The position numbers and the translations under genes were made by a program. Of a DNA stretch of 64,000 nt, positions 34,177-49,100 are shown one piece after another. Numbering within the stretch: the first letter of the stretch is position 1; every line of letters begins with the position of its first letter. The stretch comes from Candidatus Phelpsiimicrobium noxiivivens (GTDB lineage: Bacteria; Omnitrophota; Gorgyraeia; Velamenicoccales; Velamenicoccaceae). A model generated the notes under the pieces. That model was not told the DNA's origin and did no database searches. It saw only the letters and a list, made by a program, of their open reading frames with translations. The stretch covers positions 33,065 to 97,064 of the forward strand of contig MNVR01000007.1 in the NCBI GenBank assembly GCA_001873995.1, read 5' to 3'.

Positions 34177-37100
34177 ATGCGCGAGAAGTCGTGGGTCAGG
34201 TTCATTGCGTGGTTGATAGTCCTGACTTTCCTGCCTGAGCAGGTAGCATGGGCTGTTGACTACAACTGGCGCGGTGTGCTGAATACGCAGGGTGTTTCCC
34301 TCGTTAATCCAGCGGCCGTTGCGCAGGATGGGTCTGCCCTTCAAAAGGACTTGTCCGCCAACGCTTTAGTGGCGGATGCCGTAAAAGACGCGCTTGTTCA
34401 ATTAGTAGGCGTAAGTGCCACAGATATCAGGTTTTCTCGTGATGTATCAGTCCACAGGCATTATCCTTTAGATCTTACGCAAGAAAAGATCAATGAATTG
34501 CGCGATTGGATGCTTGATCCTACGCATAATCTTGTTACGTGCGGTGTCTTAGCTTTAACCGGATTATTTAAACTATTAGGACAACAATTCTCGCCTCTTC
34601 AGGTGGCGCGCTATGCCCTTCTTACAGACATTCTTTCGGACTCATTAGATATTTATACCTATAATAATAGCAAGAAGCTTGAGAGTTCTTTGTATGCCCT
34701 TAGCCGAACAGCAAGGTTATTTGGTGTTGACCTGAAACCATTTCATACGTCTGGTTTTGACATAGATAATAAAGAGATTGCAAAATTATTAAATAAGTTG
34801 ATACCGTTCATCGCGTTCGTGGATGATGACCACATGATCCTTGTGAAAGGACTTTCTAAAGATGGCTTAATAATTGAGGATAACGGCAAAGAGAAAATTT
34901 TTGACAGGAAACAAACTCAAGCCCGTTTCTCAGGCTACGGCTTGGCGCTTGCCAATAAAAGCCTCCAGGCCATTAACAATATAGAGATATTAGATGACGA
35001 GGTAGCTAAGGCCATCCGCGGCACAAAGAGGCAAGTTTATGACACGTATGATTTTAGTAGTTATTTTCCTAAATCGAGCAATGGCGGCTCGCTTAAATCA
35101 CTTGGCACAATGGTCGGCATGATGGCTCTTAACTACGCGTGCGCTGGTTGCGGTCAGGCGCTTGGCGTAGGATTGGGTGTATATAATGGAGCAAAGGCTT
35201 TAAAAGATGGAAACACACTTGGCGCTATCTTTAGTTTTGGCAGCGCGGCAAGCAGCGCCTACTCTCTGTATCAGTCAGGGCTCAGTGATACCCACACATT
35301 TAGTTGGGGTAAAGTAATAAGTAAGGGCTATAATTCCTCACCAAATTGGAGTGAGTTTGCTTACGGTATGGCAAAGGGCTTTATGATCGGGCAAATATCA
35401 ATGGTTGCGACAGATATCGCGGCGCGGAAGTGGGGATTCAGCAAAGAAGGCTCACAAATATTTGGTTCTGGCGTAGGCGGCCTGTTTGCCGCAGGCATGA
35501 GCAAAAAATCTTTCGGCACGCAGGGGAAGGGCAGTTTATTCGGAGCAGGTGGTTTGTTAGAGAGAGCGCTTGGTTCTGGTGGCGCAACACCAATCGTAGC
35601 TGAAATAGTTGCCGGCGGTTTAAGAGGCGCCGCGCAAGGCGCAGTTAAAACCTACTTTGCTGATAACTATTTGAACGGCAAGAATGATTGGTTTAATCAG
35701 ATATTTGTGTCCAACGTAGTCTCAATAGGCGCCAACGCAGTGACAAACGGCATCATGGCCCAGCTAGGTTTTAATGTTTATCATGCAAGGTTTGTAACAA
35801 ATGCAGTTGGAAAACAAGAAATTCAGCGTTATACCGGTGAGGACAACGGTTTCTTCTCTGAATTCTATCGCAGCCTTCCTGCTCTTGATCTTGGTATTTG
35901 GCGCGGTGGAAAAGGCGCATACAGCGATATTGAGGTCGCAAAGAGTTTCACGCAGGGTATTGTAAGTTCCAGCGTGGAATACGCCGCCAAACATTATTTA
36001 GGCGGGGTTTTCGGAGACAACGTAGACCTATATTCTAAGGCTCTTGGCAAGAGCATGGGCTTGTATGTGGCTTCCGATAAAGCTGGCGTCATGGAGTTCT
36101 TGAGGAACGGAGGCGCAGACCTTGTGTTAAACACGCTCGGCGGCAATTACGATAAAAGGAGCGGCAAAAATGAATGGGGCCTGTCAAAAGTTGATATGGC
36201 GATAATGACTTATTATGATAGCGCAGTTCTCAATGCCGCCTTTAATTCTACTAACCCCGGGCAGTTTCAAGATATCTTGAACGCTGATCTCCAGAAGACA
36301 GCTATGGGCCTTTGGAGCTTTGGCGGAAGCGCGCCTTGGGCGGCAGATAAGGAAAACCTTTATACAGGATTTAAAGAAGGCCAGTATATAGATAACATCC
36401 TTCAAATGAGCGGCGTTTATTACTTGAACGAAGCGGTCAACGCCGGCGTGAAGTCCGGACAGTATGCTTCCTGGGATGATTTTAAAGCCAAGGGCGGCAT
36501 GAATACCATCTACAGAGGCCTTGATAATTGGGTAGTTGAATACGTCTCATCCAATCTCCACGAAGCCGCCGTAGCGAATATGGGTGGTTTGATGAGTTCT
36601 GCTTTTAATAATCTGTTTGCCACCAGCGGTAAACAAAGATTAGATTTCCCCGCCAGCGCCAAAACAGTCGCTTCGATAACAATAGGGATCGAGGATGGCG
36701 CAGCTCAGCCTGCAGATATTTTTGGTCTTTTCAGCGGAGGAGCTGCTTATTTAAGCGCCTTAGGTTTATCATCTTTGGCTCAGGAAGGAGAATTAAATTA
36801 TACCCCAGTTAACCCAGTTGTGAATTTCAACGTGGATCTTTTTGAACAGCTTCCTGACGGAACAATGCGCTTGGTTAGCCAGACTAAGTATGTTCCAGGC
36901 GATGGTTCATTGCCGCGCAATGCCGAGCTGTATCAAGTTTTTATAAAGACGGATGAGGTGAACCCAGACGCCATACTATATAATCGTGTAGTTGTTGATC
37001 ACAACAAAATCGATAAAGGCTTTACAAATACTGTTCTTGAAAATGCTTATCGCTTGTTTGCCAGCGAGTTGGATTCGGCTGCCGGCAAAACGGGCAATGT

Positions 37101-40100
37101 GGATGTGAATATAGCCTCTATTCTGGAACCGGGAAGCCAGTATGTAAAATACCAGGCGCTGGGCATAAAGAAGGGTATTGGTCTAGTTTCTCCGGCAAAT
37201 GCGTCTCACATTGTTGTTGATGACAAGGGGCAGGTTGTCAATGCTAGGGGATGGGAGTTTGAGCAGAATGATGGGATCCTGGCTAAGATCTTTGGCATGG
37301 GTGGGATCCTGGCTGAGATCTTTGGCATGGGCAATGCCGCCTCCCCGATGACTATAACAGGCCAGAATGGTATTCATTACCAGGTCAATCCTGAAAAGAC
37401 CTACAACGTCGGCGAATTTGATATCGCATCAGGGGCAAAAAACATCACGGCGCAATATGTGGGTATAACGGGCACATATACTTCGATCCTTCCCGATAAG
37501 ACAACGCATAGCGCTTATGTGCAGGCCGCCGTCATCGATAATAATGTCATCGGCCGCGCAACGGGTGTTTCTCGCTATTCCTCAACCCCTATTGACAAGG
37601 TTGTATCTATGCCTATATTTGGCGGAGGCGGCGGTTCAGCATCCGGATTGCAGAGCGATATGTTTGGCCCAACCTTTGCTAAAATTACCAATGCCAACGG
37701 TGCCGACAATATTCTTTCGATGAATCTCGATAAGCCAGCAGACCAGGTTGTTGTAACAGGCGGAACACCAGTGGTCCCAAGGAATTCAATTTTAAGAGCC
37801 GAAGCAGAATTAGTTAAGCCCGGCAATATCGGAGATGGAGGGGGTAAAGGATATACTAATACTGCCTTTAAGTTCGGCACGCAAGGCGCTAATGATAATG
37901 TGATCCATTTTGATAACATGTTTGGCATGTCGCAAGGACAAAGATTTGACTTGAATGAACGCACGCTTTTCAAAGAGCAGCCGACTGATGCTACGGTTGT
38001 TAATGGTAAGGTTACGGCCGTGGGTACTCTGACAGAAAGGTTATTAGGCTTTGATCTGTGGGCGGTGAAAGCGGCTACCATCAATCCGAAAGAAAGCTTC
38101 CTGGAGAGTGGTTTAGCAGGTTCCAAAATCCTTACTCCCATTACGAGCGCATGGATCAATGAGAATCAGGGCACATGGGGCCTTGTTGCAACAGTATCTT
38201 CGCTAGCTGAGGCTATAACAGTTCCCCAGAAAGATTTTGAATGGCGCCTAGCTCCGGCCAAAGCTGCATTGCCGCTTGCGCAGGCGGCAGCCACAACTCA
38301 ACAGAAGTACGAGGGTGTGGTGCCGGCTGGTTCTTATACAATGGTTTCATTGCCGAATAAGGGTACTGAATTGGGAACTCAGCAATTAACGCAGTTGGGG
38401 CCGGGTTCGCAACTGCCTTTGACTCCAACCAAAAATGAAAAAGGTGATGTGCGCTTCACAGCGCTTACAAACGCTCCTAACACGACCTTCAAAGCGCCTG
38501 CTGGAACAATCATCGGTGAAAGCGAGATAATAAATGGAGAACTTGTTTCAACGCTTGGCTTGGACGATAAGAATATATTAACTGCAAGCTTTGAAGGTAC
38601 GGAAGATGGGACTATTGCTAAAGATTTTAATACTAGAAGTCTACCGCCAACGCCTGTAAAAACTGGGATCGCTGGCCACGATAATGATACGACTCTCGTT
38701 GGAACCTACAAACTGGCAACAAAATTCAACGAAGAAGGAAACGGATGGCAGTTGAGCGCGCCTGATAGTGAAAGCAAGTTGACGGCGTTTTCTAAGCAGT
38801 TCCGATCTTCTATTGAGACAAAGTTCGTTAATGATAGCAACCAAGGCTTACTTCTAGTTTTAAATCCTAAGAAACAACAGGATTCTTCTCTTGCATACCC
38901 TGTAGAGGGTGTGGCAGTATACAACCAATTCACTCAGAGGAATCTTCCTACACAAGCCACACCTGGACAAGCTCAAAGCCAGTACTATAAAGTCCCTGTT
39001 AAGTTATCCAATGTAGTTGACTTGGGAGGGGAATACGATATTATTGCCTCGCCCTTGGATAATAAAAATGATAATTTAGCTTTAGCAGAATCCGGAGTGT
39101 TCAGGATATCAGGTGGCGATGTACCAGTGCGCTTGATGCAAGATGTTCAAGGCAATGTTTCAGCTCAATTTTTAATTGGCCAGCCGGGAACAAGCCTTAT
39201 TGCCCAACAGGGCACTATTATGGCAACAGGAGATGGTCCCATAAATAACAAAGTTATTAGAGGAACTTTTGTTTCCAGCCTTGGTTTAGAAAAACCAGCC
39301 ATACCAATGAAGGATCTAGAAACCGGCTTTTTTACGACTGATTTTAGTCGCACAGAAGCCGGCACGGTCTTAAGAGATTTCTATTCCAGAGATCTGCCTG
39401 CTACTACTATTGAAGTTGGCAAAGAAAAGACCCCGATTCGTTTAGAAGGCGACTATCAGCTCGCCTCGGCCTTCAATACAGGAGCGCAGAAATGGGATTT
39501 AAGCGCCGACGACAGTATTAGCAATATTTCAGCCACAAGTCCCGGCATATTTAATAAGAGCGTAGACACATATTTCACAAATGATTCAAGGGCTGGGTTT
39601 ATATTGACCCTAAATCCCACAGCAGAAACACCACTTGCTTATCAGGCGCGGCATCTTGCTCCTCATATGCTTAATCTTGGTGCAGAAAAAGGCGCGAAAC
39701 AGAGCGAAATATATAAAGGTACTGTATTGGGAGATGGCTATGAATTTTCTGCAAGCCCGGATAGCAAACTAGCCAAAAAGGATCTAGTCAGATTATCAGA
39801 TGGCGAGATCCCGGTCGCTATAACACAGGATATGAAAGGTGTTGTTAGCGCGCAATCATTGGCTACAGCTCCAGGGACGACATTTATCGTTCCACAAAAT
39901 ACCCAGGTAGGTAAAGAAAAGATCATTCAAGGCGAGCTTGTGTCAAATCTCGGCATAGACGAACAAGGAATGATGACGCACGATTTTGGGACAAGCAATG
40001 CGATCGTTGCAGATGTGAGTAAGGTTTATAAGGCAGGCAGTACAGTTTCTTTTAAAGATGACGCTGGCAAGTCTGTGGAGATGACTATAACCAAGATAGA

Positions 40101-43100
40101 CAAGCCCATATCTCCCACTGCAGAGCTAAAAGAAGGGAAATTATTTACCAAAGCGTTAGCTTTGCCTGAAGGCACGGAGCTAAGCGATAGCACGGGCAAT
40201 ATTTTCAGGATGAACAATGAAGGCAAGATGACGGCATATACCGGCACTTTTAAGGATCAAAACGGCCAATCAGTTATGTTGGTTAAAGGTGCACAACAGA
40301 AGACAAATGCTTCTTCCAAGGATAAAATACGGAATATAGCTGTGGCTAAGTTATTGGGTGTTGGTTCAGGTGACAGGCCTTTGACGCTACAGCAGAAAAA
40401 AGACGTTAGGATGGCCATAGATAGTGGAATAGTTGGGGTAAAAGACGATACGGTTTTAATAGTTGCTAATGAAGAAAAAGATTTATTTACGCAATATCGC
40501 ATTAATTATCTGAGCAATGGTGGATATGAAGTTAAAACACTTGGTAATATACACATCGGTAGGCCCAGGACAATAGCGAATAGGAATGAAGTGATCTCTG
40601 CTACGCCTTCTACATGGGAACAGGTAAAAATAGCCTTGACTCACCCCGTTGATTGGATTTCTAACAAATATGAAGTTGCTAAGATCAATGAGCAAGAACG
40701 CAGAAGTTTTACAACCGAAACAGGAATGGGCACTAACCCAACATTCGGTGGAGCCATTGTTAGTACATTTGAAATGGTTAAATCTGCCGGAGAGACTACA
40801 AAAGATGCAGGTAAGTACGTGGCTGGCAGGGCATTAGATTATGTTGGTGGAGTAGGCATCCCCGTTGCTGATAATCCGGGTGGTGGTTTTAGAGGATTTA
40901 AATTCTCTGATACGTATAATTTGGATAATTTGGCGAAATGGATCGCAAGCGACACATCTGATAGTTCTTCAGCACCCTCTGACAAGGCGACTATTTCAAA
41001 ATTGTATACAGGACCTTTGGGAAATCAAGGAAGGGACTTAGTTGAACAGGCAAGAAGCAGTTCGCCTTTGGCAGTCGGTATCGTAGAAAACATACCAACT
41101 CATATCGAGAACCGTTTAAGCGCTTCTGCAGATGTATTGCTTGGATCATCAGAAGATAGAGAATATGGGTGGAGAGTATTATTAAACAAAGATGGTACCA
41201 AGGTAGATGCAAATGGAAGATATAGGTATCTTAATCCTTATACAGGAGCAATGTATGATAAGGGAGAAGAATTAACAACAGGTGAAAAAATATGGGGTAC
41301 TGTTCAAGCTCTTGCTGTGCCCGTAGCCGCGGTTGGCTCAGTAGTTGTTCCTGGGTCAACCATTTTGGGAGCTGGTTTGGCTGTAGCCGGAGATTTTGGT
41401 TATGAAGCTATTTCTAAAGCCAGGCAGGATGTAAATCTTACTTCTCAGCCAGCGCAGATGGGCCGTAATGAGAGGCTTAATACTCAAGCCATGAATAAAG
41501 TATTAGACCAATTGGGGCCTGAGGCAAGATCAGAGTTACTTAGATATGAAGAGGGAAATCAACTTAGCAAGCGAGTGGTCAATACCGCCATCACCGGAGC
41601 AGGCTTGGGTGCAACTGGGAGATTGTTGGGAGCTGGCGTTATTGGTGTTATCGGTGAGAAGGTATCGCTGGCTCAGGGGTTAGCCATCTTTGAGGCTCTT
41701 ACGTTCGGTGTTCCCAACGTAGTCTCTCTTTACAAGACAGGGGAGTTTCTACCCGCCGATATCAATATCATTCTTGCTGGGGCAGGAGCGGCTACGCCCT
41801 TGCTAAGATCTTTTGCTGGCTCTGCCATTGCTCAAGAGTCTGCAATAGTTCGATTGGGCTACTCTGTTGCGCAGCAAGGGTTATTGTGGGGTCAGGTGGA
41901 AGTAACTACCGGACAAGTTGGAAGCATGTTGGGGCTTGATCCAAAAACAGCCAATCCTAAAACAGGAGAAGGTCGGCCTCTAACGCTTAGTGAATCGTTA
42001 GAAACTTATGGCACAGGCGTTGCTAAGGGCTCTGTTTTTGGGTTAGGAATAGGTTTGGCCGGAGCAGTAGCAGCTAGCCCATACTTATCAAATATTATCA
42101 ATACAGAAAGCAAGACGTTACGGTATACCGGTTCCTTTGGATTAGGGGCAGTTGCTCTTCCGGCGTTTTCAGCCGGCTTGACCACTTTGAGCGGTGAAGG
42201 AACTCTGCTGGAAAACTTAGAGCAAAGTTATACTTATGAAAATATGTTGGCAGGAGGATTGGCTGGGCTTGGTATTGCCGGGCTTTCTGAGATGCCAGCA
42301 ATAGGCAATCTTTCTCCTGGGGCCTCAAGGCTGATCTATGGAGCTCTTGGCGGTGGAACGATAAAAACTATACATGATGCAATAGGAACAGAAAGATCGG
42401 GTAGAGATTATACTCTTGGACAGGGTGTGGCTAGTTTCTTGGGTGGCGCTGTTATAGGTGGCCTAGCAGCTTCTTATAAAGGAGCGCCAACAAACCTATC
42501 AAAGGGGCTTGTTGAATTTTATAATAATCCAGCTGCTCTTGCTGATAGTGTAGCAGCTGGAGCGTTAAAATGGATTTACGTAAGTCCTTCATTTACAGTA
42601 GGCAGCGCAGTCTGGAAAGGCACTTTTACAAATATTGAAAATTTGGTAGAAGGTAAACCTTTGTCAGCTAGCGCATTTGCTGTAGAGGGAAGAGAATTAT
42701 TAACTAGCGCTGTTTATGGACCGCGTTCTGGTGTTTGGATGGCGCCATCGTTAAGCCTTGTTCAGGTGCAAAAAGAGGCATCTGTTTCTCCATCTTTGGT
42801 TGAGAAAGCTTTATCTCGCGCTCAGAAACCCTTCTCTTCACAGCTGGCCAACGAAGTTTATTCTCTTGGTTTCTATATGCCAGGCCTTGTTACAGGAACG
42901 CAGGAAGCAACCAGATATTTGGGCAACGAAGGCACTTATTCATTAGCGGCGTTAGCAAACGTAATTGATAATAGGATAGCCGGTAAGGGTTGGACAGCGG
43001 AAGGAGATAAACGCCTTGTTTTTGGTAAAGCAGAGTCTGAATTTATAGGATGGTTTGCTTTTACAAGAGTGCCGGCATATAGGTCAAGTCTTGAAACAAG

Positions 43101-46100
43101 CGCTCTTTATAAAGAGAGGGCTGCTAAGGAATTTCAATCAAGAAATTATGAAAATGCAGCAGAGCATTTTTCAAAAGCAGTTGAGCTTAATCCTAATGAT
43201 ATTGGCGCGCGCGTTAGCCTTGGATTAGCCAAAGAGGCTGCAGGAATCGAAGGCTATGATAGAGATTTTGTAGAAGCGAAACAGATGGCTATACAGCAAC
43301 AGAATTTCCAGGCTGCTGATGGCATTGAAGCTCAGAGGTTAGATATTGCGGGCCGAGCAGCTTTTAAGGGCGGCATGCCTGAGCTTGCAGCGCAAAGGTT
43401 TGAGCAGCTTGTAAAACTTACTCCAGTAGATAGCGCTGCGCGGTTTAATTTAGGATTAGCCAAAGAGGCTGCAGCGATAGATGGATATGATGCAGATTTC
43501 GTTAAAGCAAAAGAGATGGCTTTAGGCAATCAAGACTTAAGTTTCGCAGATAGGATTGAAGGAACAAGGCTGACTGCTGCAGGCCGCGCTACTCTTGCCG
43601 GTAACATGCCTGACTTAGCCGCGCAAAGATTTGAACAAGCCATAAAGATCGATCCAGCAGATCCGATGACTCATTTTGGCCTGGGGTTAGCCAAAGAGGC
43701 CTCAGGTATCGATGGATATGATATGCATTATGTTCAAGCCAAGGAACTCGCCAGAAAGCAGAATAATCTGAATATGGCTGATCTTATTGAGGCAACAAGA
43801 TTAAATGCTGGAGTCCAGGCTGCATTGAAGGGCGGCATGCAAGAGTTGGCTTTAGAGAAACTTCAAAAATTAGAGAAACTTGGTTATCAAAATCCTTCGG
43901 CACAAGTAGACCTGAACATGGTTTCAAAATTGATTTCTAGACTTAATGTCAATTCTTCATTGCCTGAAACACAACAGAATTATATGGCTCAGGCTAATTT
44001 GGAAAGAGTGCCTGTTTCCTGGGTGCCGACACTTGAGAATGCCGGTACTATTGAGCAAAGAGCAGACCTAGTTGCTAAGAGGTCTGGATTTAAAAATGGT
44101 GCTGAGACAGATCAGATCAAATTAGCGCAGACTTTTGATGAAGCTATGAGAATGGATTCAGGGGCAGAAGGCTTCCGCGTTTTAGGCATCCTTGAGGGCA
44201 GCAAAGGTAAAACAGCTTCTATTTTGATATCTTTGCCAACGGTCGTTTCAGGGAATATGAGAGAAGGAAAGACCACGATCATTTTAGTTGAAAATCCTAC
44301 GCAGGGGCAGCAGTTTAGGGCTGAAGTAGAAAAAGTTTATGGCGATGTGTATAAGATCGGTTATATAGGTACTGAGGTTGCGCGTGAAAGCCGTGGTAGT
44401 ATTTTGCGCGACAAGGATATTGTGCTTGCCGAGATCTCTGAATTAGCCTCCGATGTTGCTTTACAAAAAGAAACAGGGCAACAGATATTGCCTATGGAAC
44501 GGATAAAAGACGCCCGCGTTTTTATTGATGAAGCCGACAGTTTTTATACAAAACCCGCCCACCGTATTACACAGGGCGTGGAAAAAGAAAGTTATGCTCC
44601 CAGAGAGATGAGATACCAGGAAGCTATTACTGGCAGGGCCATAGAGTGGAATGCTCAAGGAAAATTAATGGGGCATGGAGATAAAACATTTGATCTTACC
44701 GTGGATCAGTATACCAAGAATTTTTCAGACCTTGGCTATTCAAGAGAAAGAATTGAATTTGACCTGGCAGCGGCTGTCAGAGGCGCATCAAAAGCCAGGC
44801 TGGGCGAAGATTATCAAATAGGCCATGCTTTGAAAGATCTGTCCGGACCCGAAAATTCTTCTAACATGAGGCCAGATATTCAGATTTTGGAAGGTTCTAA
44901 TACAGCAAAGATCAGGCAGCCTTTGCATGCTCCCGAAGCTGAGATGAACGTGTTGAGGAGGGCCAATGGTTTGGAGATGCGGCCTACTTCTGACGGGGGT
45001 TCTACATTCAAAACAGAAGAGCTTTTGAAGCTGTTTAGCAACATCGGCGCGGCGAGCGCTACAGCTTCTCCCGTAGTTAGAAAACATTTGCGCGAATTAG
45101 ATTTTAAGGTAGAGGGAACACCGCCCACTGACATTCCTCATCTTGAAGAGAGGAACGGCGAAACTAAAACAATGGTCAAGACTGTAACAGAGGAAATTTC
45201 AAGACTTAGGCAGTTTGACCAGGATAAAACATCGCAAAAAATTATCGCCTCACCCAACAATTTAAATAACAGGATAATCCGTGACGTTTTAGCCAGAGGC
45301 GAGAGCCCTATTGATATGACTTTGGTGGGTTGGAATACACCAGTTGGACCTGTAATGAGAGATGGAAAAATTGCGCTGCGCGCGGATGGCACAAGTGTTT
45401 ATCCTGGCCTGGTAGGTGACGGTGTTAAAGGCATAAAAGGTATTTTAGAAACTTCTACAAGCGGCGTTCCTGTTGAAAGGGTGCCTTGGGTTATTGGCAG
45501 TCCGCGTAGCATAGGCAGAGGAGTCAATTTCTTTGAGGCAGAAGGTATAAAGGGAGTAGATGCTATTCTTCTTAACCCTGATTCCATGACGGAAACAGAC
45601 GTTGTTCAGTTCGCCGCGCGTATCGGACGCACACAGGAAGGGTTTATTACCGGCAGAAGGTTCCCGAGCTTAACGCAAGAAGGCCAGAGACGGTTGCATT
45701 TTATTTTCAACGAAAAAAATCTCAGGGCAAATACTGAGTTAAACGATGCAATATCTAAAAATAGCGAGTTCAAACAAACCTTCCAAGAGGAAGGCTATAG
45801 CTTGAGATTAATGGATATGGTTATGAAGGATGTATCAGAAGCCAATGAGGCTAAGTTATTAGGCAAGGGTGGATATGGCTCTGGCTTAGTGGTAAGGCCT
45901 ATTGCTAACGAATTTGTTGGCGAGTCTAATATAACCAGAGGTTCTCCAATAGTTATGCCAAAGACAATTGCTGATTTGTCTTCTGCGCTTGCAGAAAAAG
46001 GAGCTATTCCCACATCTGAAAGACCGCAGTTTGAACAGAGGTTCACCCAGTTACACCCCACATTGATTGAAAATAATGGAACGCTTTCCAGAACAGGGCA

Positions 46101-49100
46101 ATTGGTTGCGCAAAACTCTTTGCAGGTTTTGACTGCATCACCCACCATTCAGAATAATTTCTCAACAGCCGTTGGCACGGTTGATGAGATCTATTCAACA
46201 TTAAAGCAATCCCCAGATTCTTACGCAATAAGCGGAGCCTTGACGCCGCTTGGAACAATACAGGCCATTGTTGGTTTGTCCACGAATAATGTCATTTCAC
46301 TAACGGATAGCGGCAGGTCTTTAAGCGCAGTTGTGCAGTTTGGACAGTTAGCAAGTGTGGCACCAGAGGCTTTTATAGGCAACGTAAAAGTCGGCGCTTT
46401 AAAAACAGTTGTTGAGGCTACTCAGACTGACAGTACGCCGTATCATTTTACAAATGTTTTGGTCGATTCTTTACCACAGGGTAAATACGGGGCTTTCCAG
46501 AAACAGGCTAAGCCTGTTATCGCAGAAATGCAGAAGGCTTACGTTAAACTTAATACAACAGCTGACGAACTGGTAGGTACCGAAAAACTGGCTAATAATG
46601 TTTTTCAGGCACGATTAGCCGCAGCGGTTACTACTTTTGAAAAATCGCAGCCTACGATGGGTGCAATATCAGAGATAGCAAAGACGCTGCCTGGCGTAAG
46701 CGCTGAGGATCTGATGCCGTGGTTTACGACGCATATGCAGGCAACGACTACAATGGAGAGCACTATTGGTGGAGGCGTTTATAACTTGAAACGGTTTGGC
46801 GTTGCAACCGATAAGCTGACTCCGGATAAGATCGTGGCTATGTCCACATCTTTTGCAGCTACTGACTTGCAGCAGATCCTGCCTAAGAAAGGTTCGTCGG
46901 ATATTAAGACATTGGCAAAGGCAGTTGAGCGCATAGAGAAGATCAAGACAAGGCTTGGCATTTTAAAACAGGTTGGTTTACCGGGTTTGATCAGAGACGA
47001 TGGGATTATGGATTCCGCAGCCAAGGCAATAGCTAAGGACAGCTCGCTGTTTACTAAATTCATTGAACCAGTAGGCAAAATGGGCAAGCTTGCGGCGTTA
47101 AGCCAGGCTGGCCGTGAAAAGCTTGTGCGCGATTCCATAATTCAGCTTTCTGATGATACCGCTGTTATCAAGGGTTATAAGGTTAACATCAATTTTGAAA
47201 GCGGGCCTACGGTGCAGGACTTGCAGCGTTTGGGTATAGCATTGGCGCAGGAGCAAGGAATAGGAAAACTATCTGTTATTAAGGCGCAGGCGCAGAACTT
47301 TGCAGACGACGCCATTCTTTTGTATACAGGCCTTGGCAGGGCTCTTGATATCAACAAAACATACTTACAGGGTAGACAGCAGGTTATTGACCACGCGACA
47401 ACTCAGCAGGCGAATTTGAATCAGGCCATTCAACAGTTGGATCAGAAGGAGCGCGCGGTCATTGAAACAACAGGGGATATGACGGGACTAACGAGCGCTC
47501 AGAAAGATTGGTATTACGCTGAGCGTCACGCGATCAACGATTTAAAATCGGGCGTTATTGAAGGAACAGTTTCTCTGGATAGCCTGCAATCTAAATTGAA
47601 CAACTGGGCCAACGAAGTTCCACTCATAGCCAGTGATATTTATCAAAGAAGGTCAGAGAGAATTGCAGCAGGCCGCAGCGAGGCCCAGTATTTCGCGGAA
47701 CACGAATCTCTCTTGAAGGGTGCTTCTTTTCAGTTGGGCCAGATAGAGCAAAGCTTGCCAAAAGCATTTGATAAAGGAATAGGCACTTTGAGCGCTAGCG
47801 TAGCTAGGGTCAGGCCTTATCTTTATCAGCAGATGAAGGCTTCCCAGATGAACCACTCGCCTGAATTTGCAATGATGAACATACGTCAGGATTTCTTCAG
47901 GCCAGGCGAGCAGTTTACAAAGGACCAGGCCCTTACATATATTAACCGCAATGAAAATTGGCTTACTCGCAATGATATTGATGTAGCTGGCTTAAGAAAT
48001 GCTATTACCAGCGCAGGCGAAGATTTCAATAACTTGCTTGTTGCCATGAATCCTGTTCTGACCTTGGAAGCTCAGAAGCCCGCTGCCCTTGGCCAGGTGA
48101 AAGCCAGCAACATATTAAGCCACAACCTTTTGGCCAACGGCATGCCTCAGATCAAGGTTGCTGATAAACCGGGTATGTTGAAAAATGATACTACTGACGT
48201 TGTTGTGCCGGCGCAGGTTTCTATGGTGGGCGGCCAGAGGATAGTCAATTTGGATCCAGCTGCTAATTTTATCTATACATTTAATAACCTTGGTGAGCTT
48301 AAGATACATTTTAATCTGCAGGCGCAATACCATTCTGGCATAGGCGCGCATGAAAATCTTTATCATCCAGCGATAGCGAGCATAAAAGATAACCTTGATG
48401 CTATCAGTGACACAAGCGTCAGAGGGCAAGCCTTTAGGGCTGAATACGGCGTATTATTGCGTCAGGCTTCTGAGCTATTAGGTAAGCCTATTAGCGAGTT
48501 TAACTTTGATCTGAATGAGTGGCAGGAAAATGAACTATTAACGCAATTCTTCAGTTTAAAGGATACGCTGCGCGCAGCAAAGGACCACGCAATTTTAGCG
48601 CGCATGGATACAGGCAGGATGTATTCATTAAAGCCTCAGGCAGGCGGTTTCTTCACATACGCAGGCAAGATCTTAGGTGCAGGAACAACTGATGTTAATA
48701 AGATCATTGAGGTAGGTACATCTTTAAGCAATAAGGAGTTGCTTGAAAGGATATATACCTCACAGCCTGATTTTAAGACTAACATACGAATTCCCGAGGT
48801 CGTAATGGGCCGCGATGGAACAACAGGCGATATTGATGGCCAGCCAGGTATCTCGCAGCAGCCTATTGATAGGCCGCTTTTCGCGGAGGCTTCAGCTCCT
48901 AGGCTGGGTACACTTAGCCAGACCCAGGTTCAAAAAATGCCTCTTTATGATCAATTGATGACTGCAAGAATGAGAGATCTGTCTCTGCCGGTTGAAGACA
49001 GAATTAATAAGGCAAGAGATATTGATGTGGATGTCGCGCGAATGGTTGTTGATAAGAGGACGATTGATGTTGCCCTTAATTATTTGGAAAAGCCTACAGA

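Noticed and set aside
37575..38159. Minus-strand open frame of 194 codons opposite the giant gene
   Set aside because: It and dozens of similar minus-strand frames from 34 to 64 kb are mirror images of the Ser/Ala/Gly-rich giant coding sequence. They have no ribosome sites or family patterns, and their composition is typical antisense.
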